64,000 bases of DNA from Chitinilyticum aquatile DSM 21506. Lineage in GTDB: Bacteria; Pseudomonadota; Gammaproteobacteria; Burkholderiales; Chitinibacteraceae. Below are positions 10,877 to 20,273 of this stretch, in pieces. The first letter of the stretch is position 1; every line of letters begins with the position of its first letter. The stretch is from positions 416,803-480,802 of the forward strand of contig NZ_AUMS01000004.1 in NCBI RefSeq assembly GCF_000430805.1, written 5' to 3'. The translations under genes were made by a program, and so were the position numbers. Below the pieces are notes generated by a model. The model was not told the DNA's origin, did no database searches, and was given only the letters and a program-made list of their open reading frames with translations.

Positions 10877-12354
10877 CCCTTTTTCCTTGCCAATACGCGG
10901 GCGGCCACTTCGCTGTCGTCGAAGTGGTGTCGTACACCCTGAATTTCCTGATAAGTCTCGTGTCCCTTGCCGGCGATCAGGATCACGTCACCGGCCTGCG
11001 CCATGTCGATGGTGTCGGCAATGGCGTCAGCGCGATCCGACGTGATCGCATAATTGGCATTGCCGCTGCCCGGCACCCCGGATACACCGGCGACGATGTC
11101 CTGGATGATGCGCTGCGGTGATTCGCTGCGCGGGTTGTCGCTGGTGATGACCACCGAGTCGGCCAGACGGCAGGCGATTTCGCCCATGATCGGCCGTTTG
11201 CCGCGATCTCGATCACCACCGCAGCCGAAGACGCAGAACAGGTGACTGTGCGACGGCATGGCTTCGCGTAGCGTGGTCAGCGCCTTTTCCAGTGCATCGG
11301 GCGTATGGGCGTAATCGATCACGACCAGCGGTTTGCCATTGCCACCCAGGCGCTGCATGCGGCCGGCGGCCGGCTCGATCTGGCCCAGCACTGCACTGGC
11401 GGCGCTCAGCGTGACACCCTGTGCCAGCAGCACGCCCAGGCAGGCCAGCAGATTGCTGGCGTTGAAGCTGCCCAGCAGGGGCGAGCGGATGGTTGTGCTG
11501 CCCAGCGGGGTATCGATTTCCAGTTGCAGGCCTTCCAGCGTTGCCGCATAGCGCGTTACGCGCAGGTCGCCGGCGGTAAAGCCGTAGCCATACACCAGTT
11601 CGCAGTTGCAGCCGGCAATCAGTTCGCGGCCAAAGGCATCGTCGGCATTGATGACCGCTGCCTTGAGGCCCTGCCAGTCGAACAGTTGCGCCTTAGCCGC
11701 ACCATAGGCGGCCATTGTTTCGTGGTAATCAAGATGATCGCGGGTCAGATTGGTGAACACGGCGGTCGTGATGGCCGTGCCGTGCGCACGCGCCTGCACC
11801 AGTCCGTGCGACGAGACCTCCATTGCAACGTGGGTCGCGCCTTCCTGCTTCAGGCGTGCGAGCCAGCCCTGCAGGCTGACCGGATCGAGCGTGGTATGGG
11901 TCGAGCTTTCCAGTGCGCCCGGGAAACCATTGCCCAGCGTGCCGAGTACGCCGCACTTGTTGCCCAGCAGTGCGAAAGCCTGTGCCAGCCAGTTGGCAAT
12001 CGAGGTCTTGCCGTTGGTGCCGGTGATGCCGATGACGGTCATGTCGTGCGACGGATTACCCAGCAGATGGCTGGCAACGATGCCCGCCTGCTCGCGCAGT
12101 TGCGCGATGCCGAGATTGGCGACCTGCCAGTTCGTGTTCCACTCGAAGTCATCGCTTTCCCAGATAACAGCAGTAGCGCCATTGGCAATTGCTGCGGCGA
12201 TATGGTCACGGCCATCGGCGTACTCGCCCTGGAAGGCCAGAAACACGTCACCCGTTTGCACCTTGCGGCTGTCGACGCACAGATTGCGCCCGGCAGCGAT
12301 CGCATCGATGGCGGCAAAGTCGAGAGCAGGCAATGCCCGGCTGGCTGGCTTCAT
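10873..12354 (-). CDS. murE: UDP-MurNAc-L-Ala-D-Glu--2,6-diaminopimelate ligase (MurE)
   Basis: Adds meso-diaminopimelate to UDP-MurNAc-L-Ala-D-Glu. The 493-residue product carries DSRKVQTGDVFLAFQG near residue 30, the ATP loop ITGTNGKTSIANW, and the segment DNPRSESP. The DNPR motif is the family's hallmark for meso-Dap rather than lysine, which supports the substrate call. Its ATG overlaps the ftsI TGA by four bases, and its own stop overlaps murF. Confidence 0.97.
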   Translation of the reverse strand: MKPASRALPALDFAAIDAIAAGRNLCVDSRKVQTGDVFLAFQGEYADGRDHIAAAIANGATAVIWESDDFEWNTNWQVANLGIAQLREQAGIVASHLLGNPSHDMTVIGITGTNGKTSIANWLAQAFALLGNKCGVLGTLGNGFPGALESSTHTTLDPVSLQGWLARLKQEGATHVAMEVSSHGLVQARAHGTAITTAVFTNLTRDHLDYHETMAAYGAAKAQLFDWQGLKAAVINADDAFGRELIAGCNCELVYGYGFTAGDLRVTRYAATLEGLQLEIDTPLGSTTIRSPLLGSFNASNLLACLGVLLAQGVTLSAASAVLGQIEPAAGRMQRLGGNGKPLVVIDYAHTPDALEKALTTLREAMPSHSHLFCVFGCGGDRDRGKRPIMGEIACRLADSVVITSDNPRSESPQRIIQDIVAGVSGVPGSGNANYAITSDRADAIADTIDMAQAGDVILIAGKGHETYQEIQGVRHHFDDSEVAARVLARKKG

Positions 12355-14207
12355 GTTTCCTCCAGGATTTCCGGCGCACCTGGCGGCGGAAGCAGGATGT
12401 TCTCGGTGGGTGAATCCGGCGGCACGCCCAGAATGCGCAAGGTGCCGGCGACGACGTTGCTGAATACCGGTGCGGCCACCAGGCCGCCATAACGCATTTC
12501 GAAGGCGGGTTCGTCGATCATGACGGCAACCACGATGCGCGGATTCGAGATCGGGGCGATGCCGACGAAGGAGCCGACCCGGGCGGTGTCGGAATACACG
12601 CCATTGACCAGTTTCTTGGCTGTACCGGTCTTGCCGCCGACGCGGTAGCCGATCACCTGGGCGCGCGTCGCCGTGCCGCCGGGCAAGGTCACCATTTCCA
12701 GCATCTTGCGCACGGCCTGTGCCGTTTCCGGTTTGATGACCTGCCGGCCCGGCATCGGAGCAACGAGTTTGGTGAAGGTGATCGGGCGCAGTTCGCCGTC
12801 GGAAGCAAAGACCTGATAGGCGCGTGCCATCTGCATGACGCTGACGGAAGCGCCGTAGCCATAGGCCATGGTCGCCTGCTCGATCGGCCGCCAGTCCTTC
12901 CAGGGGCGCAGGCGACCTGCGGCCTCGCCGGGAAAGCCGGTGTTCAGCTTTTCGCCAAAGCCCATGTTTTTCAGGAAGGTGTGCATGGCTTCCCTGTCCA
13001 TCATCAGTGCCATCTTGGCAGCGCCGACGTTAGACGATTTCTGCATGATCTGCTCGATGGTCATCGAGCCACCCGGATGGTCGTCGCGGATGGTGGCCGG
13101 GCCGATGGTCATGCGACCGCCATCGGTATTGATGACGGTGGTTGGCTTGACTTTGCCGGCGTCGAGCGCCATCGCTGCAGTGATGGCCTTCATGGTCGAA
13201 CCCGGCTCGTACAGGTCGGTGACGGCCCGGTTGCGGCGGTGTGCCGGGTCGATCCTGGTGCGGCTGTTCGGGTTGTACGACGGCGCGTTGGCCAGAGCCA
13301 GCACTTCGCCGGTACGCGAATCGAGCACCACGATGGCGCCGCCGACGGCATGGCTCCGTTCCACCATGCTGTTCAATTCGCGGAAAGCGAGATACTGGAT
13401 GCGGCGGTCGATCGACAGTTGCAGCGTCTGGCCATCCAGCGGCGGCACGATGGTCGAAATGTCCTCGACGATGTAACCGCGGCGGTCGCGGATGACGGTG
13501 CGGCTGCCGGCCTTGCCGGCCAGTGTCTTGTCGCGCGTCAGCTCGAAGCCTTCCTGCCCCTTGCCATCAATGTCGGTAAAACCGATGACGTGAGCGAGCT
13601 GTTCGCCGGCCGGGTAAAAGCGTCGGTATTCGGTCTGGGAATAGATGCCCGGAATATTCAGCGCCATGACCTTCTTGGCGTCTTCCGGCGAGAGCTGGCG
13701 TTTCAGCCAGACGAAATCCGGGCGCTTCTGCGCCTCGCCCTTGCTGTTGACGCGCTCGTCGAAGAGTTTTTTCAGCAGCTCGGCATCGCTGACCCCAAGC
13801 TGGCTGGACAGCTTGTGGATTTCGGTCAGGGAAACCGGTACCTGTTCCTCGTCATTTTTCTGACGCCAGTCATGCGGGCGCTCCTGCCCCTTGGGCAGCA
13901 GATAAATCGAGCGCGGGCTGGCCCAGATCGATTGCACCGTGGTGGATTGCGCCAGCAGCTCGCCATTGCGGTCGGTGATCATTCCCCGCAAGGCTTCCAT
14001 TTTCAGATTGCGGGTATAGCGCTGATCCCCTTGCTCTTTAAGGAATTCTTCATTAAACCCCTGTAGGTATATGCCGCGACCCAGCAGAATCGCAAACAGC
14101 AGCAGCAAGGAGGAGAGCACGAACCAGGTGCGCCAGTTCTCCAGCCGCGGCTGCGGGCGCAGCTGGCGGCGGCCAGCCTGGCGGGCGGCAGTATTCGGGA
14201 AACTCAT
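12351..14207 (-). CDS. ftsI: Septal peptidoglycan transpeptidase FtsI (PBP3)
   Basis: Class B penicillin-binding protein that cross-links septal peptidoglycan with FtsW. The 618-residue product has a cytoplasmic N-terminus with many Arg, one membrane helix at about residues 28-48 and a pedestal domain. The transpeptidase domain follows with the three active-site motifs: STMK (in EPGSTMKAITAAM), SSN (in QKSSNVGAAK) and KTGT (in GGKTGTAKKL). Four-base overlaps link it to ftsL upstream and murE downstream. Confidence 0.97.
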   Translation of the reverse strand: MSFPNTAARQAGRRQLRPQPRLENWRTWFVLSSLLLLFAILLGRGIYLQGFNEEFLKEQGDQRYTRNLKMEALRGMITDRNGELLAQSTTVQSIWASPRSIYLLPKGQERPHDWRQKNDEEQVPVSLTEIHKLSSQLGVSDAELLKKLFDERVNSKGEAQKRPDFVWLKRQLSPEDAKKVMALNIPGIYSQTEYRRFYPAGEQLAHVIGFTDIDGKGQEGFELTRDKTLAGKAGSRTVIRDRRGYIVEDISTIVPPLDGQTLQLSIDRRIQYLAFRELNSMVERSHAVGGAIVVLDSRTGEVLALANAPSYNPNSRTRIDPAHRRNRAVTDLYEPGSTMKAITAAMALDAGKVKPTTVINTDGGRMTIGPATIRDDHPGGSMTIEQIMQKSSNVGAAKMALMMDREAMHTFLKNMGFGEKLNTGFPGEAAGRLRPWKDWRPIEQATMAYGYGASVSVMQMARAYQVFASDGELRPITFTKLVAPMPGRQVIKPETAQAVRKMLEMVTLPGGTATRAQVIGYRVGGKTGTAKKLVNGVYSDTARVGSFVGIAPISNPRIVVAVMIDEPAFEMRYGGLVAAPVFSNVVAGTLRILGVPPDSPTENILLPPPGAPEILEET

Positions 14208-14497
14208 TGCTGATGATTCCCGGCCGGCGTGTTGCCATCGGGCAGGATGGTCTGGACGCGATTGCTGGGTGGTACCAGCATGTCGAGCTTCTGCGCGGCC
14301 TCGATTTCAACGCGCGAGTGAATGGCCCAGGTGCTCTGTTCCAGTTGCAGCTGTCCCCATTCAAGATCGAGCTTGCGCGACTGGTTCTCTTCTTTCTGCA
14401 ACTCGCCATACAGCTTGCGGGCGCGGTGCGAGCTGGTAATCACGCTGAGCGCGCACAGAATGAGGATGCCGAGCAGGAACAGGTTCAGGCGGATCAC
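14204..14497 (-). CDS. ftsL: Cell division protein FtsL
   Basis: Small bitopic divisome protein. The 97-residue product has one membrane helix at about residues 3-21 followed by a heptad-like periplasmic coiled-coil segment (about 28-75), as expected for the FtsQLB complex. The start is GTG, overlapping the rsmH stop as GTGA, and its stop overlaps the ftsI ATG. Sequence conservation in this family is low, so size, topology and position between rsmH and ftsI carry the call. Confidence 0.9.
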   Translation of the reverse strand: MIRLNLFLLGILILCALSVITSSHRARKLYGELQKEENQSRKLDLEWGQLQLEQSTWAIHSRVEIEAAQKLDMLVPPSNRVQTILPDGNTPAGNHQQ

Positions 14498-15426
14498 AGC
14501 CTGCCCTCCGTCCGCTCCGCAATGCGCAGGATGGCGCTGCGCGCGCGCGGGTTGGCTGCCACTTCGGCATCCGATGCCCGCTGCGGCTTGCAGACAATCT
14601 TCAGTGGCGCGGCAGGGATGTCGCTGGCCCGGATTGGCAGCCCGGCCGGCAGCTTGTCGGCGGTGGCCGCATCCTGCATGAAGCGTTTGACGATGCGGTC
14701 TTCCAGCGAATGGAAGGCAATGACCGACAGGCGGCCGCCGGTTTTCAGGCGAGCCAGCGCCTGCGGCAGGACTAGCGCGAGCTCTTCAAGCTCGCGATTG
14801 ATGAAAATCCGAACAGCCTGGAAGGTGCGCGTCGCCGGGTCCTGGCCCGGCTCGCGGGTGCGGACACATTGCGCCACGAGTGCGGCAAGCTCGCGTGTTG
14901 TTGCAAGGGGCTGCTCGAGCCTACGCGCAACAATCTTTGCTGCAATCGATTTAGCAAACCGTTCTTCGCCATAGTCCTTGATAACCTCTGCAATGTCCTT
15001 TTCAGGAGCGGTATTGAGCCAGTCCGCGGCAGTCATGCCGCGGGTGGTGTCCATGCGCATGTCCAGCGGCGCATCGAAACGGAAACTGAAGCCACGGCTG
15101 CCATCGTCCAGCTGTGGCGAGGAAACGCCCAGATCCATCAGCACGCCATCGACGGCTGGGATGGCGAGCTGGTCCAGTGCTTCGGTGAGCGTGGCGAAGC
15201 CGTTGTGCACGATGGTGAAGCGCGGATCGGTGATCGTGCCGGCTTCCGCAATGGCGGCCGGATCCTTGTCGAAGGCAATCAGGCGGCCAGCGGGGCCAAG
15301 CTGGGCAAGAATCAGGCGCGAATGGCCGCCACGGCCGAAGGTGCAATCGACATAAATGCCATCGGGACGAATAGCCAGTGCGGCTACGGCCTCGTCGAGG
15401 AGGACCGTCTTGTGCACAAAACTCAC
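14494..15426 (-). CDS. rsmH: 16S rRNA (cytosine-N4)-methyltransferase RsmH (MraW)
   Basis: SAM-dependent methyltransferase that modifies C1402 of 16S rRNA. The 310-residue product opens with [13 protein letters not shown] (about residues 5-17) and has a SAM-binding motif ([12 protein letters not shown], about 25-36). It carries [15 protein letters not shown] and the late [15 protein letters not shown] motif. The start is GTG and overlaps the mraZ stop as GTGA. This is the second gene of the dcw operon, as is usual. Confidence 0.96.
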   Translation of the reverse strand: MSFVHKTVLLDEAVAALAIRPDGIYVDCTFGRGGHSRLILAQLGPAGRLIAFDKDPAAIAEAGTITDPRFTIVHNGFATLTEALDQLAIPAVDGVLMDLGVSSPQLDDGSRGFSFRFDAPLDMRMDTTRGMTAADWLNTAPEKDIAEVIKDYGEERFAKSIAAKIVARRLEQPLATTRELAALVAQCVRTREPGQDPATRTFQAVRIFINRELEELALVLPQALARLKTGGRLSVIAFHSLEDRIVKRFMQDAATADKLPAGLPIRASDIPAAPLKIVCKPQRASDAEVAANPRARSAILRIAERTEGRL

Positions 15427-15878
15427 AGCACGATCCCCTGCATCATTTCGGCCAGGGCGTCACCATCCAGCGACAGGGCTGCGTCATTGAGCGCATTCCA
15501 GCGTTCTTCATCCCAGATTTCGAAGCGGTTGCCCACGCCGACAAAAGCGACGGACTTGGTCAGCCCCGAGAGTTTGCGCAGGTTGGGCGAGAGCAGCATG
15601 CGGCCGGAGCCGTCCAGTTCGATTTCTTCGGCATTACCGATGAGATGGCGTTTGTGGAACTGGCCCTGGGCGCCCGGTGTGGCGTTGATTTGTGTCGTGA
15701 CGCGCAGCCATTCGTCATGGGTGTAGAGCGCCAGCGAGCCGGTGGGGTTGCTGCCGGTGAGGTTGAGTGTGAGCCAGAGGCGGCTTTGCCCGAGCACGGC
15801 CAGCAGGTCGCGCTGCTTGGCTGGAATCGCCATGCGCCCCTTGCTGTCAATCGTGAGTGTTGATACGCCGCTAAACAT
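15423..15878 (-). CDS. mraZ: Transcriptional regulator MraZ
   Basis: First gene of the dcw cluster, a DNA-binding repressor with two AbrB/MraZ-type repeats. The 151-residue product has the two DxKGR/DGSGR-type motifs, DSKGRMAIP at about residues 11-19 and DGSGRMLLS at about 91-99. In studied bacteria MraZ binds TGGGN direct repeats in its own promoter. Such repeats are present upstream here (15973-16007), so autoregulation of the whole cluster is likely. GAGG lies before the ATG. Confidence 0.96.
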   Translation of the reverse strand: MFSGVSTLTIDSKGRMAIPAKQRDLLAVLGQSRLWLTLNLTGSNPTGSLALYTHDEWLRVTTQINATPGAQGQFHKRHLIGNAEEIELDGSGRMLLSPNLRKLSGLTKSVAFVGVGNRFEIWDEERWNALNDAALSLDGDALAEMMQGIVL

Positions 15879-15972
15879 GCCTTGCCTCGGGTGGGAGGAT
15901 CGGTTGTGTCAGAAACCCCGTAAGCACCCGGACTGTGTCCGGATTGGCCTTGCTCACGGGTTGGCCAATTTC

Positions 15973-16007
15973 TGCCACTTTTACCCACTTTTTCCCACTG
16001 CGGCCCA
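15973..16007 (-). promoter_or_regulatory. MraZ operator: tandem TGGGN boxes
   Basis: On the minus strand three TGGGN pentamers (TGGGC, TGGGA, TGGGT) and a fourth degenerate one (TGGCA) occur at an exact 10-base period, separated by 5-base spacers. This is the arrangement described for MraZ binding sites. They lie immediately downstream of, and touch, the predicted -10 box of the mraZ promoter. Bound MraZ would therefore cover the transcription start. Confidence 0.85.
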
Positions 16008-16035
16008 CTATAAGGTAAATAAACGCCACACACAA
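16007..16035 (-). promoter_or_regulatory. Predicted mraZ (dcw cluster) promoter
   Basis: Minus-strand TTGTGT (-35, at 16030-16035), a 17-base spacer and TATAGT (-10, at 16007-16012). The -10 box abuts the first MraZ box. The leader to the mraZ ATG would be about 120 bases. It is predicted from consensus only. Confidence 0.6.
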
Positions 16036-16214
16036 GCACTGACAAATGAAATGTCTTTTTGATACAATCACTTAGCTCGGGTAAGTGTCTGAATTAACTT
16101 TTCTTTTTAAAAGAATGCCAAATCAGACAAAGTTAAAGTAACTTCTCAAGTATTCGGGCCGTGATTCCTTATGCTTACAATGCTCCTGACATTTTCTCCG
16201 CTAAACGGTAGCTG

Positions 16215-16379
16215 ATGCGTACTTTTGGAATGATGGCGGGCTTCCTGCTGCTGGCCGGGTTGGTCTGGATCGCCATGCCTGCCGCATTGCGCTGTAAGGT
16301 TGACCGGGCTGTCCGGCTGCTTGCCGGCGCGTTACTGGCACTGGGAACCCTGCTCCTGCTTTGGCATGCCGTACGGTGA
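16215..16379 (+). CDS. Small two-helix membrane protein, unknown function
   Basis: A 54-codon ORF from ATG to TGA lies between the mraZ promoter region and rpoH. The product has two hydrophobic segments (about residues 4-22 and 33-50) joined by a short basic loop (RCKVDR), consistent with a small inner-membrane hairpin. A weak -10-like TACAAT lies about 35 bases upstream; no strong Shine-Dalgarno is seen. It is transcribed away from mraZ and towards rpoH, ending just before the rpoH terminator. I recognise no family. Its composition is typical of membrane proteins rather than random sequence, so I list it with moderate confidence. Confidence 0.45.
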   Translation: MRTFGMMAGFLLLAGLVWIAMPAALRCKVDRAVRLLAGALLALGTLLLLWHAVR

Positions 16380-16399
16380 CGAGGCTGAACAGTCGCAAT

Positions 16400-16426
16400 G
16401 AAAAAGGGCTCCTGCGGGAGCCCTTG
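16400..16426 (-). terminator. rpoH terminator
   Basis: Stem AAGGGCTCC / GGGAGCCCTT with a 3-base loop, followed on the minus strand by a T run. It lies 21 bases past the rpoH stop. Confidence 0.85.
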
Positions 16427-16446
16427 GCATATGCGGATGAATGAGT

Positions 16447-17304
16447 TCAGACCGCAGCGGGAAGCAAGGCTGTTTTCATCTTCTGCAGCGCCTTGCTCTC
16501 GATCTGGCGGATCCGCTCGGCTGATACATTGTATTCGGCGGCAAGGTCATGCAGGGTCTTGCTTTCACCTTCATCGGCCAGCCAGCGTGTTTCAATGATG
16601 CGGCGACTGCGCTCATCCAGCGTATCGAGGGCTTCGCGCAAGCCGTCGGATTGCAGGCGATCCGTTGCCTGGCGTTCCAGTGCCTGGGTTGGCTCGTCGT
16701 GGCTGTCGGCCAGCCAGTCGATGGGCGCATAACCTTCGTCATCGCCTTCATCGGCAATCAGGGCGACATCCTGCCCGGTCATGCGCGTTTCCATTTCCAG
16801 CACTTCTTCGGGTTTGACGCCGAGGTCGGTGGCAATTTCCTGCGCCTGGGCATAGGTCAGAGCGGCGAAGCCGGTTTTCATCGAACGCAGATTGAAGAAC
16901 AGCTTGCGCTGTGCTTTGGTTGTGGCAATGCGGACCAGGCGCCAGTTGCGCAGGATGTATTCGTGGATTTCAGCCTTGATCCAGTGCACGGCAAAGCTGA
17001 ACAGGCGAACGCCGCGGTCTGGTTCGAAGCGTTTTACGGCTTTCATCAGCCCGATATTGCCTTCCTGGATCAGGTCGGACTGCGGAAGACCATAGCCGGA
17101 ATAACCACGGGCAATCGACACTACAACGCGCAGGTGTGAGAGCACCAGGCGGCGGGCGGCTTCGAGATCCTCGTCGCGGTGATAACGTGTTGCCAGTTCG
17201 GTTTCTTCTTCCGGCGTGAGCAGCGGCACCGTGTTGACGCTCTGGATGTAGCGCTCGATGCTGTCGCCTGCTGAGAGTACCGGCAAGGTCAGTGCATGGG
17301 CCAT
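16447..17304 (-). CDS. rpoH: RNA polymerase sigma-32 (RpoH)
   Basis: Heat-shock sigma factor. The start at 17304 (MAHALTLPVL) is chosen for its GGAGGAG eight bases upstream; the frame is open 13 codons further but without a site. About 285 residues contain region 2 (DLIQEGNIGLMKAVKRFEP, then RLFSFAVHWIKAEI). The RpoH-box segment QRKLFFNLR distinguishes sigma-32 from other sigma-70 members. Region 4 has a helix-turn-helix (TLHDLAAEYNVSAERIRQIES). Immediately upstream is a perfect CIRCE operator, so HrcA probably represses it. Confidence 0.97.
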   Translation of the reverse strand: MAHALTLPVLSAGDSIERYIQSVNTVPLLTPEEETELATRYHRDEDLEAARRLVLSHLRVVVSIARGYSGYGLPQSDLIQEGNIGLMKAVKRFEPDRGVRLFSFAVHWIKAEIHEYILRNWRLVRIATTKAQRKLFFNLRSMKTGFAALTYAQAQEIATDLGVKPEEVLEMETRMTGQDVALIADEGDDEGYAPIDWLADSHDEPTQALERQATDRLQSDGLREALDTLDERSRRIIETRWLADEGESKTLHDLAAEYNVSAERIRQIESKALQKMKTALLPAAV

Positions 17305-17347
17305 TGGTAGTCTCCTCCGTGGAAGTGAATGCGTGATGTGCATGATA

Positions 17348-17374
17348 TTAGCACTCTTGTGGATAGAGTGCTAA
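17348..17374 (-). promoter_or_regulatory. CIRCE element (HrcA operator) in the rpoH promoter
   Basis: TTAGCACTC, a 9-base spacer and GAGTGCTAA match the CIRCE consensus without mismatch. On the minus strand a -10-like TAATAT and a -35-like TTAGCA (spacer about 18) fall within or beside the operator, so HrcA binding would occlude RNA polymerase. The nearest downstream gene is rpoH, 44 bases away. Confidence 0.95.
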
Positions 17375-17466
17375 ATCCGACTAAAGTTCTCGGATTAAAC
17401 CACAGTGCGCAAGAATGCACAGTGCAAAAGTTACTATTGGCCCGATAGCCGGATCGTTCTGGCGCA

Positions 17467-17498
17467 CAAAAAAACCCCCGCTTGTGGCGGGGGTTTTC
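17467..17498 (-). terminator. Phosphoketolase gene terminator
   Basis: Hairpin with arms CCCCCGC / GCGGGGG and a T run on the minus strand, about 45 bases past the phosphoketolase stop. It separates that gene from rpoH. Confidence 0.9.
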
Positions 17499-17538
17499 AG
17501 TGCATGAACCGGCGGGGTTAACCCCGCTCAAGCAGGAC

Positions 17539-19944
17539 TTAGTAAGTCCACTTCCAGTTCTTGACTTCCGGCATATCATCACCGACTTCGGCGATGTACT
17601 CGGCGTGCTCAACCAGCTTGTCAACCATCTTCTGGCGAACATAAGCACCGGTCTTCTGCAGTTGCGGTACACGGTCGATCACGTCGATGACCAGGTTGAA
17701 GCGGTCCAGCTGGTTAACCACAACCATGTCGAACGGAGTGGAAGTCGAACCTTCTTCAATGTAGCCACGAGCGTGGATGTTGCTGTGACCGTTGCGACGG
17801 TATGTCAGGCGGTGGATCAGCCACGGGTAGCCGTGGAAGGCGAACATGACCGGCTTGTCAGCGGTGAAGATCGCATCGAACTCGCGATCGGACAGGCCGT
17901 GCGGGTGCTCTTCCTTCGGTTGCAGAGTCATCAGGTCACACACGTTCACGAAGCGGATTTTCAGGTCCGGGAAGTGTTGACGCAGGATGTCGGTAGCGGC
18001 CAGGGCTTCCATGGTCGGGATTTCGCCCGCGCAAGCCATAACCACGTCCGGCTCACCGCCTTGATCGTTGGACGCCCAGTCCCAGATACCCAGACCCTTG
18101 GTAGCGTGCTTGATCGCTTGATCCATGGTCAGGTATTGCAGAGCCGGTTGCTTACCAGCAACAACCACGTTCACATAGTGACGGCTGCGCAGTACATGGT
18201 CGGTCACGCTCAGCAGGGTGTTGGCATCGGCCGGCAGGTAAACGCGGATAACCTCAGCCTTCTTGTTCACAACGTGATCGATGAAGCCCGGATCCTGGTG
18301 CGAGAAGCCGTTGTGATCCTGACGCCATACGTGCGAAGTCAGCAGGTAGTTCAGCGACGGGATCGGTTTGCGCCAGTTGATGTGACGGGTAGTCTTCAGC
18401 CACTTGGCGTGCTGGTTGAACATCGAATCGATCACGTGGATGAACGCTTCGTAGCAGCTGAAGAAGCCGTGACGACCGGTCAGGTTGTACGCTTCCAGCC
18501 AGCCTTGGCAAGTGTGCTCGGACAGGATTTCCATAACACGACCGTCTTGTTGCAGATTGTCGTTGTTATTGATGCCGTCCACTTCGAAGTGGTTGGCCAG
18601 CCAGGTCTTGCCGGAGTACTCGATGGTGGCGTTCCAGCGGTTGGACGCGGTTTCATCCGGGCCAAAGATGCGGAAGTTCTTCTCGGCTTCGTTCTCGCGC
18701 ATGATGTCGGCAAGGAAGTTGCCCATCACGCGGGTCATTTCGGCGTTAACGGTACCCGGCTTGTCGAACTTCACTTCGTACTTGCGGAAGTCCGGCATCT
18801 TCAGGTCTTTCGAAACCTGGCCGTGTACGACCGGGTTGGAACCGATACGCTTCTGGCCCTTCGGAGCGATGGCAACCAGTTCTTCCTTGACGGTGCCGTC
18901 AGCGTTGAACAGGGTGTCGATCTGGTAGGACTTCAGCCAGATTTCCAAGTTCTGCACGTTTTCGCCGTCGATGTCGGAGAACGGAACCTGGTGGGAGCGC
19001 CAGTAATCTTCAACCTTCTTGCCCTTGATTTCCTTAGGACCGGTCCAGCCCTTCGGAGTGCGCATGATGATCATCGGCCAGCGCGGACGGGTGATCGGCT
19101 TGCCGGCAGCAACTTCAGCCTTGGCGGCTTCGCGGATGGCGTTGAACTTGTCCATACACAGGTCCATGGCAGCAGCCATTTCCTGGTGGATGTCCTTGAA
19201 GGTTTCCGGCTTGTCGTTGAAAGTTTCCTGCTTCAGTTCAACGAAGATCGGCTCGTAACCGTAGCCTACGAACAGGGCGGTCAATTCGTCCTTGTTCATG
19301 CGGGCCATCAGAGTCGGGTTAGCGATCTTGTAGCCGTTCAGGTGCAGGATCGGCAGAACGAAACCGTCATTGATCGGGTGGATGTACTTGGTGGAGTGCC
19401 AGGAAGCAGCCAGCGGGCCGGTTTCGGCTTCGCCATCACCAACTACAGCGAATACGACCTGATCCGGATTGTCCAGAGCGGCGCCGTAAGCGTGCGATAC
19501 GGAATAACCCAGCTCGCCACCTTCGTGCATGGAGCCCGGGGTTTCCGGTGCTACGTGCGAAGGAATGCCGCGCGGGAAGGAGAATTGTTTGAACAGGCGT
19601 TGCATACCGGCTTCGGTACGGTCGATGCTCGGGAAGAATTCTTCGTAGGAGCCTTCAACCCAGGTGTTGGCAACGAAGCCAGGACCGCCATGGCCAGGGC
19701 CAGTGATATAGATGGCGTTGATGTCGCGATCGTTGATCAGGCGGTTGGCGTGAACGTAGATGAAGTTCAGACCGGGAGTGGTGCCCCAGTGGCCCAGCAG
19801 ACGCGGCTTGATGTGTTCGCGCTTCAGGGGTTCCTTCAGCAGCGGGTTGTTCAGCAGATAAATCTGGCCTACGGACAGGTAGTTGGTAGCCTGCCAGTAG
19901 CGATGCATCTTATCGAGCAGATCGGGAGAAAGCGGTTGAGCCAC
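17539..19944 (-). CDS. xfp: Xylulose-5-phosphate/fructose-6-phosphate phosphoketolase
   Basis: Thiamine-diphosphate enzyme that cleaves xylulose 5-phosphate or fructose 6-phosphate with phosphate to give acetyl phosphate and an aldose phosphate. I chose the GTG at 19944 ([10 protein letters not shown]) because AGG sits six bases before it. It gives about 801 residues, the usual family length; the frame stays open about 25 codons upstream. Seen are [30 protein letters not shown], the ThDP-binding [11 protein letters not shown] segment and [18 protein letters not shown]. Codon choice looks biased towards highly expressed genes. It is monocistronic with a strong terminator. Its role is probably acetyl-phosphate production from sugar phosphates. 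Confidence 0.95.
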   Translation of the reverse strand: MAQPLSPDLLDKMHRYWQATNYLSVGQIYLLNNPLLKEPLKREHIKPRLLGHWGTTPGLNFIYVHANRLINDRDINAIYITGPGHGGPGFVANTWVEGSYEEFFPSIDRTEAGMQRLFKQFSFPRGIPSHVAPETPGSMHEGGELGYSVSHAYGAALDNPDQVVFAVVGDGEAETGPLAASWHSTKYIHPINDGFVLPILHLNGYKIANPTLMARMNKDELTALFVGYGYEPIFVELKQETFNDKPETFKDIHQEMAAAMDLCMDKFNAIREAAKAEVAAGKPITRPRWPMIIMRTPKGWTGPKEIKGKKVEDYWRSHQVPFSDIDGENVQNLEIWLKSYQIDTLFNADGTVKEELVAIAPKGQKRIGSNPVVHGQVSKDLKMPDFRKYEVKFDKPGTVNAEMTRVMGNFLADIMRENEAEKNFRIFGPDETASNRWNATIEYSGKTWLANHFEVDGINNNDNLQQDGRVMEILSEHTCQGWLEAYNLTGRHGFFSCYEAFIHVIDSMFNQHAKWLKTTRHINWRKPIPSLNYLLTSHVWRQDHNGFSHQDPGFIDHVVNKKAEVIRVYLPADANTLLSVTDHVLRSRHYVNVVVAGKQPALQYLTMDQAIKHATKGLGIWDWASNDQGGEPDVVMACAGEIPTMEALAATDILRQHFPDLKIRFVNVCDLMTLQPKEEHPHGLSDREFDAIFTADKPVMFAFHGYPWLIHRLTYRRNGHSNIHARGYIEEGSTSTPFDMVVVNQLDRFNLVIDVIDRVPQLQKTGAYVRQKMVDKLVEHAEYIAEVGDDMPEVKNWKWTY

Positions 19945-20197
19945 AGTACACCTCGTTTCTTGGTTTGTGATTGGTTTATCGGAGGCCATCGGCCTCGCGG
20001 CAGACTTCCCTCTTCGCAATGCAGTATACGCAGCCCGTATTTCCGGCTACTGACAAAGGTCAAAGTAGTGACAGCAAGACAGTTTTTCCCGTACACGCGT
20101 AGGAAAACTACAAGAGTCAAGCTGCACGAAAGCCATAGGCAAGTTTATACAAACAAATGCCAATGTCACGCCCTGAAAGAGAAGGGGTGGGTGCCGG

Positions 20198-20228
20198 CCA
20201 AAAAAACACCCGGCAAGGCCGGGTGTCG
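20198..20228 (-). terminator. Terminator after the transporter gene
   Basis: Hairpin ACACCCGGC / GCCGGGTGT with a 3-base loop and a minus-strand T run, about 50 bases past the stop of the carrier gene. The bases between it and the phosphoketolase start form that gene's leader and promoter region; no clear consensus promoter stands out there. Confidence 0.88.
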
Positions 20229-20273
20229 TGGCACGGGGTACTGTGCCTGTGTTCTGGCATACAGTCTATGGTA

